Source: Pseudomonadota bacterium
GTDB taxonomy: Bacteria; Pseudomonadota; Gammaproteobacteria; Burkholderiales; Burkholderiaceae_C
Assembly: GCA_021845505.1 (NCBI GenBank)
Contig: JAJZVU010000010.1
Span: 1 to 64,000 of the forward strand
DNA: 64,000 bases
Direction: 5' to 3'
The translations under genes and the position numbers were made by a program. Below the pieces are notes generated by a model. The model did no database searches. It was given only the letters and a program-made list of their open reading frames with translations, and was not told where the DNA came from. Below, in pieces: positions 35,569 through 43,991 of the stretch (its first letter is position 1; every line of letters begins with the position of its first letter).

Positions 35569-36459
35569 ATGGCTTTCGCAACCCTCGAGCGCTCGCCTCC
35601 GCCGTTCTTCCGGCAGGGGCCGTCGGCCGCCGCGCGCCTGGTGTTCTACGCCGCGCTGTCGCTGCTGTTGATGGCCCTGGACGCGCGCTGGCACCTGCTC
35701 GGACCGCTGCGCCAGGGCATCGACCTCGGGCTGACGCCGATGGTCGAGGTCGCGCGCGCCCCGCTGCAGGCGGCCGGCCAGTTGTTCGAGCGCATGCAGT
35801 CGCTGCAGCAGGCACGCGAGCAACTGGCCAGGCAACGCCGGCTGGACGTGCAACTGGCGCTGCAGGCCCAGCAGGCGCGCGACCTGCAGCGGCAGAACGC
35901 CCTGCTGCGCCAGTTGCTGCAATTGCGCGCCAGCGCGCCGGTACAGTCCACCGCGGCACAGATCGTCGCCCAGGCGCGCGATCCCTTTTCGCGCCAGCTG
36001 CTGCTGGACAAGGGCGCTGTCGGCGGAATCGAAGCCGGCTCGCCGGTGATCGACCGTTACGGGCTGCTCGGGCAGGTGACCCTGCGTTGGGCCACGGGGT
36101 CGCAGGTGACCCTGATCACCGACCGGGATTCGTCGGTGCCGGTCGAAGTCGCGCGCAGCCGGGCGCGCGGCGTGCTGGTCGGCGATGCGGGCTCCACTCC
36201 GGGCGGACTCAAGCTGCTCTGGCAGGCCAACGACAACGACCTGCGGGTGGGCGACATCCTGGTCACCAGCGGCCTCGGCGGAGTCTATCCGGCCGGCCTG
36301 GCGGTCGCGCGGATCACCCGGGTGACCCGCCAGCCCGACGCCGCGTTCGCCCGCGTGCTGTGCGCCCCGCTGGCGCATGTCGATGCGGGGCGCTTCGTGC
36401 TGGTGCTCAAGCCGCTGCAGCCGGTGGCCGCCGGCCCCGCGGCCAGGCCCAGGCGATGA
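35569..36459 (+). CDS. mreC: Rod-shape-determining protein MreC
   Basis: A 296-residue bitopic membrane protein. One helix near residues 22-40 anchors it, followed by a coiled coil rich in Gln/Leu/Arg (about 70-120) and the MreC beta domain. Visible there are the DPFSRQLLLDKG segment, GLLGQV, a LITDRDSSVPVEV segment and GDILVTSGLGGVYPAGL. It links MreB to PBP2 in the periplasm. It is 39 bp downstream of mreB, and its stop codon overlaps the mreD start (ATGA). The C-terminal tail after about residue 280 is Ala/Pro/Arg-rich and not conserved. Confidence 0.95.
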   Translation: MAFATLERSPPPFFRQGPSAAARLVFYAALSLLLMALDARWHLLGPLRQGIDLGLTPMVEVARAPLQAAGQLFERMQSLQQAREQLARQRRLDVQLALQAQQARDLQRQNALLRQLLQLRASAPVQSTAAQIVAQARDPFSRQLLLDKGAVGGIEAGSPVIDRYGLLGQVTLRWATGSQVTLITDRDSSVPVEVARSRARGVLVGDAGSTPGGLKLLWQANDNDLRVGDILVTSGLGGVYPAGLAVARITRVTRQPDAAFARVLCAPLAHVDAGRFVLVLKPLQPVAAGPAARPRR

Positions 36460-37013
36460 GACGCGAGCAGGCGGGCGCGGCCGCCGTCGCGCGCGACGGC
36501 GCCGGCCGCGGCGAGGTGCTGCTGCTGGCGGCGCGCCCGTGGTTCATCTGGGCCACGCTGTTCGCCGCGCTGCTGCTGGAATTCATGCCGCTGGGCCGCC
36601 ACCCCTGGCTGCCCGACCTGCTGGCGATGACCCTGGTGTTCTGGAACGTGCACCAGCCGCGCCGCGTGGGGATCGGCGCCGGCTTCGTGTTCGGCCTGCT
36701 GGTCGATGCCCAGCACGCGGCCTTGCTGGGCGAGCATGCCTTGGCCTACAGTCTGCTCGGATTCTTCGCCGTCATGCTGCATCGGCGGCTGTTGTGGTTT
36801 TCCCTGCCGCAGCAGGCGCTGCAGATCCTGCCGCTGTTCGTCGCCGCCCGCGTGGTCGAGTTCCTGGTGTCGATGATGGCCGGCGGCGCGGCTCCCGGAC
36901 TGGCCTTCCTGGCCGCTCCGTTGCTGCAGGCGGCATTGTGGCCGCTGCTGAGCTGGCTGCTGCTGGCGCCGCAGCGCCGCGCCCCCGAGCCGGACCAGAA
37001 CCGCCCGCTGTGA
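36456..37013 (+). CDS. mreD: Rod-shape-determining protein MreD
   Basis: A 185-residue integral membrane protein with about five helices. Recognisable MreD features are LEFMPLGRHPWLPDLLAM, FWNVHQPRRVGIGAGFVFGL, DAQHAALLGEHALAYSLLG and the C-terminal PLLSWLLLAPQ. The first 28 residues, before the first helix, are Ala/Arg-rich and longer than usual. The ATG overlaps the mreC stop (ATGA), and its own stop overlaps the mrdA GTG start (GTGA). It functions with MreC in the elongasome. Confidence 0.93.
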   Translation: MRREQAGAAAVARDGAGRGEVLLLAARPWFIWATLFAALLLEFMPLGRHPWLPDLLAMTLVFWNVHQPRRVGIGAGFVFGLLVDAQHAALLGEHALAYSLLGFFAVMLHRRLLWFSLPQQALQILPLFVAARVVEFLVSMMAGGAAPGLAFLAAPLLQAALWPLLSWLLLAPQRRAPEPDQNRPL

Positions 37014-39196
37014 ACACCCCCGAGCTGCGAAACGTCGAGCGCGAGCTGCACCGCTTTCGCCGCAGGCTGCTGCTGGCCGCTGCCGGAGTCGTGCTGGCCT
37101 TCGCGTTGCTGGTCGGGCGCTGGGTGTGGCTGCAGGTGCTGCGCCACCGGCGCTACTCGCTGCAGGCGCGCGACAACCGGGTGGCCATCGTGCCGGTGGA
37201 ACCGACGCGCGGGCTGATCGTCGACCGCAACGGCATCGTGCTGGCCGACAACTTCGCCGCCTATACGCTGGAGATCACCCCCAGCAAGACCGTCGGGCTG
37301 GCGCGCACCATCGCCGCGCTGCGCGCGGTGGTGCCGATCTCGGCCCACGACGAGCGGCGCTTCCACGCCCTGCTGGCGCAAAGCCGCAGCTTCGAGTCGC
37401 TGCCCATCCGCACCCGGCTGAGCGATGCCGAGATGGCCCGCTTCGTAGCCCAGCGCTTTCGCTTCCCCGGGGTCGAGGTGCGGGCGCGGCTGTTCCGCTC
37501 CTACCCGCTGGGCACGCTGGGCTGCCATGTCATCGGCATGGTCGGGCGGATCAACGGTCAGGAGCTGCAACAGCTGCAACAAGGCGGCCAGGCCGCCAAC
37601 TACGAAGGCGCCCAGCACATCGGCAAGACCGGGGTCGAGCTCGGCTGGGAACGGCAGTTGCGCGGCACCATCGGCTACGAGGAGGTCGAGGTCAACGTGG
37701 CCGGCAAGCCGGTGCGCAAGCTGCGCACCAGGCCGCCGGTCCCCGGCAGCACGCTGGTGCTGGCGCTCGACGCCCGGCTGCAGAAGCTCGCCGAGGACCT
37801 GTACGGCGGGCGCAGCGGTGCCTGCGTGGTCATGGACCCGCGCAACGGCGAGGTGCTGACGCTGGTCTCCATGCCGACCTTCGACCCCAACCTGTTCGTC
37901 GAAGGCATCGATCCGCAGAACTGGAACCAGCTCAACACCGACCCGCGACGCCCGCTGCTCGACCGCGCGCTGCGCGGCACCTTCCCGCCCGGTTCGACCT
38001 ACAAGCCCTACCTGGCGCTGGGGGCGCTGACCCTGGGCCTGCGCACCGCCAGCTACACCCTCGACGACCCCGGCTACTTCATCCTCGGCACCCACAAGTT
38101 CCGCGACGACGTGCCCGGCGGCCACGGCATGGTGGACATGCACAAGGCGATCGAAGTGTCCTGCGACACCTATTTCTACATGCTGGCGCACGACTGGGGA
38201 GTCGACGGCATGCACGACTGGGTGTCGCGCTTCGGCTTCGGCCAGCCCACCGGCATCGACGTGCCGGGCGAGGTGCGGGGCATCCTGCCGTCGAAGGCGT
38301 GGAAAAGGCAGGCCTTCAAGAGCCCCGCGCAACGCGTCTGGTACGCCGGCGAGACGGTCAGCCTGGGAATCGGCCAGGGCTACAACAACTTCACGCCGAT
38401 CCAGCTGGGCAACGCGCTGGCCACGCTGGCCAACCGCGGCACGCGCTACAAGCCCCGGGTCGTGCGCATGGTGGAAGACGTCTCCCGCCGCAAGTTCGAG
38501 CCGACGCGCCCGCAGGTGGACCGGCAGTTGCACTTTCGCGATGCCGACTGGCAGGTGGTGCATGGCGGCATGGAAGCGGTCAACGACTCGCCCTCGGGCA
38601 CCGGCTACGCGGTGTTCCACGACGCGCCCTACACCAGCGCCGGCAAGACCGGCACGGCGCAGGTGTTCAGCGTGCCCAAGGGGCAGCACTACAACGCCTC
38701 CGACCTCGCCCACCATCTGCTGGACAACGCGCTGTACACCGTCTGGGCACCGGCCGACGAGCCGGTGATCTGCGTGGCGCTGGTCGTCGAGCACGCGGGC
38801 TGGGGAGCCGGCGCCGCGGCGCCGATCGCCCGCAAGCTGGTCGACTACCACCTGCTGGGGCAATTGCCCAGCGACCAGGAAATCGAGAAGATCTCCGGCC
38901 AGCCGCCGCGCCAGCTGCGCTTTCGCTACGCCGGCTCGGGCGACGGCCTGCCCGCGGTACCGGGAGCGCGGCCGGCTCCGGTGGTGCCCACCGCTTCGGC
39001 CGCCGAGTCGTCCAGCGCGCCGGTGCGGCCGGTGACGCCGTGGCCGATGCCGGCTGCAGGCGCGAGCGCGGCCCACGCCTCGCCGACCGCTGCCGAAGGC
39101 CGCTACGCGCCACCCCGCTGCACCCCGGGCCCGCTGTTCAGCCGCTTCGGCGCGCAGCCCGACCGCTGCCATGACGATGAAGGAGAGCGCCTGTGA
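37010..39196 (+). CDS. mrdA: Penicillin-binding protein 2 (elongation transpeptidase)
   Basis: A 728-residue class B PBP with one N-terminal helix (about 19-38). It has a PBP dimerisation domain (TRGLIVDRNGIVLADN) and a transpeptidase domain with the SxxK motif STYK in FPPGSTYKPY, SCD in EVSCDTYFYM (PBP2 typically has SxD), and KTGTAQ. It crosslinks peptidoglycan with RodA. The start is a GTG overlapping the mreD stop. Unlike E. coli PBP2 (633 residues), about 90 Pro/Ala/Ser-rich residues with two Cys follow the catalytic domain. Its stop overlaps the rodA GTG (GTGA). Confidence 0.96.
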   Translation: MNTPELRNVERELHRFRRRLLLAAAGVVLAFALLVGRWVWLQVLRHRRYSLQARDNRVAIVPVEPTRGLIVDRNGIVLADNFAAYTLEITPSKTVGLARTIAALRAVVPISAHDERRFHALLAQSRSFESLPIRTRLSDAEMARFVAQRFRFPGVEVRARLFRSYPLGTLGCHVIGMVGRINGQELQQLQQGGQAANYEGAQHIGKTGVELGWERQLRGTIGYEEVEVNVAGKPVRKLRTRPPVPGSTLVLALDARLQKLAEDLYGGRSGACVVMDPRNGEVLTLVSMPTFDPNLFVEGIDPQNWNQLNTDPRRPLLDRALRGTFPPGSTYKPYLALGALTLGLRTASYTLDDPGYFILGTHKFRDDVPGGHGMVDMHKAIEVSCDTYFYMLAHDWGVDGMHDWVSRFGFGQPTGIDVPGEVRGILPSKAWKRQAFKSPAQRVWYAGETVSLGIGQGYNNFTPIQLGNALATLANRGTRYKPRVVRMVEDVSRRKFEPTRPQVDRQLHFRDADWQVVHGGMEAVNDSPSGTGYAVFHDAPYTSAGKTGTAQVFSVPKGQHYNASDLAHHLLDNALYTVWAPADEPVICVALVVEHAGWGAGAAAPIARKLVDYHLLGQLPSDQEIEKISGQPPRQLRFRYAGSGDGLPAVPGARPAPVVPTASAAESSSAPVRPVTPWPMPAAGASAAHASPTAAEGRYAPPRCTPGPLFSRFGAQPDRCHDDEGERL

Positions 39197-40308
39197 ACGC
39201 CGTCATCGACCGTCCGTCGCTGCGCAGGCGGCTGCGGCCCTACCTGAGCGGCTTCGACCTGCCGCTGCTCGCGGGCCTGCTGGTGCTGGTCAGCGTGGGT
39301 TGCGTGGTGCTGTTCTCGGCGCTGCAGGGCCAGGCGATTCCGTTCAGCGATCAGGTGCGCAACCTGCTGATCGGCTTTGTCGTGCTGTTCGTGGTCGCCC
39401 AGGTGCCGCCGCAGCGCCTGATGCAGGTCGCCGTTCCGCTGTACCTGCTGGGGGTGGCGCTGCTGGTGGCCACCGCCACCTTCGGGCTGGTGCGCAAGGG
39501 AGCGCGCCGCTGGCTGGACGTGGGCGTGGTGGTGCAGCCTTCGGAAATCATGAAAATCGCCATGCCCCTGATGTTGGCGTGGTACTTCCAGAAACGCGAG
39601 GGCCTGATCCGGCTGCGGGACTATGCGGTCGCGGGGGTGCTGCTGGCGCTTCCGGTGGGCCTGATCATGAAGCAGCCCGACCTGGGAACCGCGATGCTGG
39701 TGCTGTCGACCGGGTTTTTCGTGATCTTTTTCGCCGGCCTGTCGTGGCGGGTGCTGCTCGCCGGAGCGCTGGCGGCGGCCGGCGCGGCGCCGGTGCTGTG
39801 GCATTTCATGCACGACTACCAACGCCAGCGCATCCTGATGCTGCTCGACCCGCAGGCCGACCCGCTGGGCACCGGGTTCAACATCCTGCAGTCGATGATC
39901 GCCATCGGCTCCGGCGGCGTCTGGGGGCAGGGCTACCTGCACGGCACCCAGGCGCACCTGAACTTCGTCCCCGAGTCGCATACCGACTTCGTGTTCTCGG
40001 TACTGGCCGAGGAGTGGGGGTTGGCGGGCAATGTGTTCCTGAGCCTGGCCTATGTGTTCTTCATAGGCCGCGGGCTGTACATCGCCTCGCAGGCGCCGAG
40101 CCTGTTCTCGCGCCTGCTGGCGGCTTCCATCACCATGATCTTCTTCACCTATGCCTTCGTGAACATGGGCATGGTGTCGGGCATCCTCCCGGTGGTCGGG
40201 GTCCCGCTGCCCTTTGTCAGCTACGGGGGAACCGCGCTGGCCACGCTGATGCTGGGTACCGGAATCCTGCTTTCGATCGCACGTTCGCGCCGCCTGGTGC
40301 AGACCTGA
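39193..40308 (+). CDS. rodA: SEDS glycosyltransferase RodA
   Basis: A 371-residue SEDS-family polytopic membrane enzyme with about ten helices that polymerises lipid II glycan strands together with PBP2. Visible SEDS motifs include GARRWLDVGVVVQPSEIMKI, KQPDLGTAML, QSMIAIGSGG, FVPESHTDFVFSVLAEEWG and the C-terminal PFVSYGGTALATLM. The catalytic Asp is expected in the ESHTDF region. The GTG start overlaps the mrdA stop by four bases. It is the last gene of the operon; no terminator with a U-tract was found in the 198-bp gap that follows. Confidence 0.96.
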   Translation: MNAVIDRPSLRRRLRPYLSGFDLPLLAGLLVLVSVGCVVLFSALQGQAIPFSDQVRNLLIGFVVLFVVAQVPPQRLMQVAVPLYLLGVALLVATATFGLVRKGARRWLDVGVVVQPSEIMKIAMPLMLAWYFQKREGLIRLRDYAVAGVLLALPVGLIMKQPDLGTAMLVLSTGFFVIFFAGLSWRVLLAGALAAAGAAPVLWHFMHDYQRQRILMLLDPQADPLGTGFNILQSMIAIGSGGVWGQGYLHGTQAHLNFVPESHTDFVFSVLAEEWGLAGNVFLSLAYVFFIGRGLYIASQAPSLFSRLLAASITMIFFTYAFVNMGMVSGILPVVGVPLPFVSYGGTALATLMLGTGILLSIARSRRLVQT

Positions 40309-40506
40309 GGGTCCACCCGGGTACACCTGGCGGTCGCCGGATCGCACAATCCCCGCCTTGCGCCGAAGGAGTCCGTTGGACCTGGAAGCCGCAACGCGCA
40401 CAATTCATAGGGTTTTGTGCATATCGCAATAGGCTTATCGCACGGCAGGCGATCAGCTCCCGTGAGCCCGCACCCGTTCCGTGATCACCACGAAGGAGAG
40501 TTTTCG

Positions 40507-41019
40507 ATGAATACCCTGCGACCATGGCTGGGCTTGCGCGTTCCCGTGCTCGTGCTGCTGGCGCTGTTCCTGCGCCTGGGCGGAATCGGTGCGGCGCAGG
40601 CGGCCGACGCGACCCCGGCGCGCCTGGACTTCAACCATCCGACCTTCGCCCACGACCTGCCCTTCGCCAAGCACGAGGTGGTGATCCAGGTCAGCCGCGG
40701 CGGCCCGGAATACTGGAACCTGGTGCTGAACAACGCGCAGAACCTGCTGGACTACTTCGGCCAGCCGAACATTCGCGTGGTCATCGTCGCCTTCGGCCCG
40801 GGATTGGGCATGCTGTTGAAGAACAGCCCGGTGGCGGCGCGCCTCGAATCGGAGAACAGCGAGGGCGTGGAGTTCGACGCCTGCCACAACACCATGAAGG
40901 CGATGGCGCGCAAGACCGGCCATATGCCGGTGCTGGCGCCGCAGGCGGTGGTCGTGCCGGCCGGCGTGGTGCGCATCATGCAGTTGGAGAAGGCCGGCTT
41001 CGCCTACATCCGCCCCTGA
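40507..41019 (+). CDS. Exported DsrE-family protein
   Basis: A 170-residue protein. A signal peptide (about 1-33, ending AQAADA) precedes a DsrE-like fold: HEVVIQVSRGGPEYWNLVLNN is the first strand and helix, and VRVVIVAFGPGLGML-like sequence follows. One conserved-position Cys is seen in DACHNTMKAM. DsrE/TusD relatives handle sulfur by Cys persulfide, but exported family members are poorly characterised. The Shine-Dalgarno GAAGGAGAG is strong. The upstream gap has two TATCGCA copies at 40422-40428 and 40436-40442 that may be a control site. It is 77 bp before the PuuB-like gene; a functional link is not evident. Confidence 0.82.
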   Translation: MNTLRPWLGLRVPVLVLLALFLRLGGIGAAQAADATPARLDFNHPTFAHDLPFAKHEVVIQVSRGGPEYWNLVLNNAQNLLDYFGQPNIRVVIVAFGPGLGMLLKNSPVAARLESENSEGVEFDACHNTMKAMARKTGHMPVLAPQAVVVPAGVVRIMQLEKAGFAYIRP

Positions 41020-41084
41020 ACGGGGCGCCCGGCGCGGGGCCGAGCCCTGCGCCCCTATCCCAGCAGGGGAAAGGCGCAGCGGCC

Positions 41085-41090
41085 TAAGCT
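41085..41090 (+). promoter_or_regulatory. Candidate -10 box of a leaderless transcript (PuuB-like gene)
   Basis: TAAGCT ends six bases before the ATG at 41097, and no Shine-Dalgarno is present. The match to TATAAT is only 3 of 6. The spacing is the same as at tgt and thpR in this window, which is the main support. Confidence 0.28.
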
Positions 41091-41096
41091 CGGACG

Positions 41097-42422
41097 ATGT
41101 CCCTGCTGCGCTTCCTGGCCGAACGCCCGCTGCCCGCGCTGGACGGCCGCTGCGTATACGCCGACGGCGTGCAGCCGCTGCCGCTGCGCGCGCCGCTGCG
41201 CGGTGCGCGCAGCGCCCAGGCCTGCGTGGTCGGCGCGGGGATCGCCGGGCTGTGCGCTGCGCTGGAGCTGGCAAGCCAGGGCCAGCAGGTCACGCTGCTG
41301 GAGGCCCGACGCATCGGCAGCGGCGCCTCCGGGCGCAACGGCGGCCAGGCGCTGGCCGACTACGCCTGCGGAATCGAGGCGCTGGAGCGCAGGCTGGGCC
41401 CGGCGGCGGCGCTGCGCGCGTGGCAGCTCGCCGAGCTGGCGGTGCAACGGCTGCGCCAGCGCATCGCCGACCACGCGATCGACTGCGAGTGGGCCTGCGG
41501 CACGCTGAGCGTGGCGCGCACGCCGCGCGATGCGGCGCGCCTGCACGCTGCGCTGCGCCACCGCCAGCTGCATTACGGCGCGGCCCAGCTGCGCTGGCTG
41601 GAGGCCCCGCAGGTCCGCCGCCATGTCGAAAGTCCGCTCTACCACGGCGGGGTGTACGACCCCCACGGCGGCCAGCTGCAACCGCTGCTCTACACCCTGG
41701 GCCTGGCGCGCGCCGCGCTGCGCCGGGGTGTCGAGCTGCACGAGCAAAGCCAGGTGTTGCGCATCGAGCGCAGCGCCGACGGCTACCTGGTGCATTGCGC
41801 CGACGGCAGCCTGCGCGCGCCGCGGCTGCTGCTGGCCGCCGGCGCGGTACCCGGCGCCCCGCTGCGGCGCCTGCGCGCGCGGGTGCTGCCGGTGGCCACC
41901 TGCATGCTGGCCACCGAGCCGCTGACGCGGCCGGTGCTGCATGGCGATCCGCCGCCGGCCGTCTGCGACACCTGCGTCATCCCCGACTACTACCGACAGG
42001 ACGCTGCCGGCCGGCTGCTGTTCGGCAGCGGGGCCTACCACGGCGGGCGGGTGCTGCGCGATCCCGCGCTGCGCCGGCAGCGGCTGCGCCAGGCGATGCT
42101 GCGGGTGTTCCCCCAGCTGCAGCACGCGCGCATCACCCACGACTGGGGCGGCTGGATCGACGCCAGCGCGAACCTCGCTCCCGACTTCGGTCGCGTCGGC
42201 CCGGGCGCGGTGTACGTGCAGGGCTTCTCGGGCCACGGACTGGCGCTGTCCGGGCTGGCCGGCGAACTGGCGGCGCAGGCCCTGCTCGCCGGGCCGGCCG
42301 GCTGCGCCGACTTCGAACTCTTCGCGGCGCTGCGTCACGCCAGCCTCCCCGGACGCGGGCTGCTGCGGCGCCCGCTGGCCGCGCTGGGCGAAATCCTCGG
42401 ACGGTTGCAGCAACTGCTGTAG
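41097..42422 (+). CDS. puuB: FAD-dependent amine oxidase, PuuB/OrdL-like
   Basis: A 441-residue flavoprotein of the D-amino-acid-oxidase (DAO) family. The FAD-binding motif VVGAGIAGLCAALELA lies near residues 42-57, and GSGASGRNGGQ near 78-88 is a signature of gamma-glutamylputrescine oxidase. The C-terminal VYVQGFSGHGLALSGLAGELAA closes the FAD site. It should oxidise the amine of a gamma-glutamylated substrate to the aldehyde, releasing ammonia and H2O2. PuuA-, PuuC- and PuuD-like genes lie 5-10 kb downstream beyond an ABC importer. The first 36 residues resemble the usual PuuB lead-in. Putrescine as substrate is inference; related oxidases act on other glutamyl-amines. Confidence 0.82.
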   Translation: MSLLRFLAERPLPALDGRCVYADGVQPLPLRAPLRGARSAQACVVGAGIAGLCAALELASQGQQVTLLEARRIGSGASGRNGGQALADYACGIEALERRLGPAAALRAWQLAELAVQRLRQRIADHAIDCEWACGTLSVARTPRDAARLHAALRHRQLHYGAAQLRWLEAPQVRRHVESPLYHGGVYDPHGGQLQPLLYTLGLARAALRRGVELHEQSQVLRIERSADGYLVHCADGSLRAPRLLLAAGAVPGAPLRRLRARVLPVATCMLATEPLTRPVLHGDPPPAVCDTCVIPDYYRQDAAGRLLFGSGAYHGGRVLRDPALRRQRLRQAMLRVFPQLQHARITHDWGGWIDASANLAPDFGRVGPGAVYVQGFSGHGLALSGLAGELAAQALLAGPAGCADFELFAALRHASLPGRGLLRRPLAALGEILGRLQQLL

Positions 42423-42462
42423 GCTTGGGCTTGCGCAAGGCCGGCTTGCGCAAAGTCAAGCC
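42422..42462 (+). terminator. Extended hairpin directly after the PuuB-like stop
   Basis: The inner arms TTGCGCAAG (42431-42439) and CTTGCGCAA (42445-42453) pair perfectly around a five-base loop. Outer arms GGCTTG and CAAGCC extend the stem across a 3x3 internal loop. It begins at the last base of the stop codon. No U-tract follows, so either a factor-assisted terminator or a 3'-end stabiliser is possible. Each arm also contains the palindrome TTGCGCAA, so a protein-binding role is an alternative. Confidence 0.45.
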
Positions 42463-42484
42463 GTTCCGAAATCGATGACAAATC

Positions 42485-42515
42485 CCCGGACCGTCCGGGC
42501 GCTGTTAGTTATATT
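42485..42515 (+). promoter_or_regulatory. Candidate promoter and operator of the ABC importer operon
   Basis: TATATT at 42510-42515 is a good -10 match in an A/T-rich patch. A perfect 7-bp inverted repeat CCCGGAC-C-GTCCGGG lies at 42485-42499, covering the expected -35 position (CGGACC at 42487-42492 with 17-bp spacing). A repressor bound there would block RNA polymerase. The importer binding-protein gene starts at 42651. Confidence 0.45.
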
Positions 42516-42543
42516 TACTCATTTGTCGCGCGCAACCCCGGCA

Positions 42544-42572
42544 AACCCCCATGCCCCGACGGCAGGGGGGTT
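42544..42572 (+). other. Leader stem-loop upstream of the importer binding-protein gene
   Basis: AACCCCCATGCC and GGCAGGGGGGTT pair at 11 of 12 positions around the loop CCGAC. The stem lies in the predicted 5' leader, between the -10 candidate and the ATG at 42651. No U-tract follows, and it does not match a riboswitch class known to me. It could stabilise the mRNA or act in attenuation. Confidence 0.4.
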
Positions 42573-42650
42573 CTAGCATCCGCGTTGCACGATGCCCACA
42601 TACCGAGAAGAGGCTCGCCAAGGCCCGAGAGACTTCCACTGGAGACCGCA

Positions 42651-43919
42651 ATGCAGCTACCGCGTAAGAATGGCTTTGGCAGCGGCGAATTCGACCGCCG
42701 CGACTTCCTGAAGACCGCCGGGGCCACCGGCCTGGCCACCTTGCTGGCCAACCCGACCCCGAGTTGGGCGGCCAGCGAGAAACCCATCAAGATCGGGCTC
42801 GTCGACCCCATCACCAGCACCTTCGCGGCGCTGGGGCAGAGCGAGATCAAGGGGGCCAAGTTCGCCGAGGCCGAGATCAACAAGATGGGCGGAATCATGG
42901 GCCGCCCGTTGCAGGTGCTGGTCGAGGACAGCGCCGGCAACCCCGGCACCGCGGTCGACAAGTGCGCGCGCCTGCTCAGCCAGGACAAGGTGGATTTCCT
43001 GATGGGCACCGTGAACTCGGCCGCCTCGCTGGCGGTCTCGCAGTTCGCCGAACGTCACAAGAAGGTGTTCATCGCCACCGGCGGACACGTCGATTCGCTG
43101 ACCGGCACGGCCTGCAACAGCTACACCTTCCGCACCTGCTCGACCACCTGGATGCTGACCGCCGGGGACTTCGAGACCCTGTTCAAGAAATTCGGCAAGA
43201 AGTGGTACTTCCTGACCACCGACTACGCCTTCGGCAAGTCCGAGCAGACCGACTACGAGGCCCAGCTGAAGAAGGCCGGCGGCACCGTGGTCGGCGGCGC
43301 GCTGGCTCCGGTGGGCACGACCGACTTCTCGTCCTACCTGATCGACGTCAAGGCCAAGGCCCCGCAGGTGCTGTGCCTGCTGCTGGCCGGCAATGACCAG
43401 GTCAACGCGATGAAGCAGATCGCGCAGTTCGGCATCGACAAGCAGATCGCGGTCGGCGGCGCGCTGTTCGAACTCGAGCAGGCGCAGGCGCTGCCTCCGG
43501 CGGCCCGCTACGGCTGGTGGACCATGGAGTGGTACTGGAACCAGCCCAAGACCCCGCATGTCGCCGATTTCGTCAAGCGCTTCGCCGCGGCCAACAAGGG
43601 CGAGTACCCGACTGCGCGCGTGTGGTTCGGCTACGCCAGCACCCACGCCTTCAGGCTGGCGGTGGAAAAGGCCAAGTCCACCGAGAGCGAAAAGGTCATC
43701 GCCGCGCTCGAAGGCCTGGTGCTGCCGCCCGAGGTCGCGCTGCAGCCGCACCTGCCGATGTACCGGGCTGCCGACCATCAGCTGCTGATCAGCATGTTCC
43801 CGGGCCACGTCAACTCGACCGGCAAGTACCCCAACCTGTTCGAAGTCTCGAGCATCGTCCCCGGGGCGTCGATCGCCAAGTCGGCCAAGGAAATGGGCTG
43901 CATGCTGCACAAGGCCTGA
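42651..43919 (+). CDS. ABC importer substrate-binding protein, LivK/amide type, Tat-exported
   Basis: A 422-residue periplasmic binding protein of the branched-chain amino acid/amide/urea group (peripla_BP_6). The N terminus holds a twin-arginine signal: FDRRDFLKTAG followed by a hydrophobic core and cleavage near SWA. The fold begins IKIGLVDPITSTFAALGQSEIKG-like, but the ligand residues cannot be read reliably. The ATG at 42651 has GGAG upstream. It is followed by two permease and two ATPase genes. Tat export is unusual for this family outside some proteobacterial amide and urea receptors. Position within a glutamylated-amine gene set suggests an amine or amide ligand, which is inference. 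Confidence 0.87.
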   Translation: MQLPRKNGFGSGEFDRRDFLKTAGATGLATLLANPTPSWAASEKPIKIGLVDPITSTFAALGQSEIKGAKFAEAEINKMGGIMGRPLQVLVEDSAGNPGTAVDKCARLLSQDKVDFLMGTVNSAASLAVSQFAERHKKVFIATGGHVDSLTGTACNSYTFRTCSTTWMLTAGDFETLFKKFGKKWYFLTTDYAFGKSEQTDYEAQLKKAGGTVVGGALAPVGTTDFSSYLIDVKAKAPQVLCLLLAGNDQVNAMKQIAQFGIDKQIAVGGALFELEQAQALPPAARYGWWTMEWYWNQPKTPHVADFVKRFAAANKGEYPTARVWFGYASTHAFRLAVEKAKSTESEKVIAALEGLVLPPEVALQPHLPMYRAADHQLLISMFPGHVNSTGKYPNLFEVSSIVPGASIAKSAKEMGCMLHKA

Positions 43920-43951
43920 CCATCGGCCCCCGCGGGGGCTTGCCAACGCTA

Positions 43952-43979
43952 CGGCGGCCGGTGCCCGCACCGGCCGCCG
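43952..43979 (+). other. Perfect 13-bp hairpin between binding-protein and permease genes
   Basis: CGGCGGCCGGTGC (43952-43964) and GCACCGGCCGCCG (43967-43978 plus 43979) pair fully around two bases. It lies between the binding-protein stop (43919) and the permease GTG (43992). Such elements often stabilise the upstream message or partly terminate it, so the binding protein is made in excess. A shorter palindrome CCCCCGCGGGGG precedes it. Confidence 0.5.
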
Positions 43980-43991
43980 CGGAGTCCATTT

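Noticed and set aside
42544-42572. Leader stem-loop as a guanidine or other known riboswitch
   Set aside because: There is one stem with loop CCGAC. The conserved ACGR loops or paired-hairpin layout of guanidine riboswitches are absent, and no other class was recognised.
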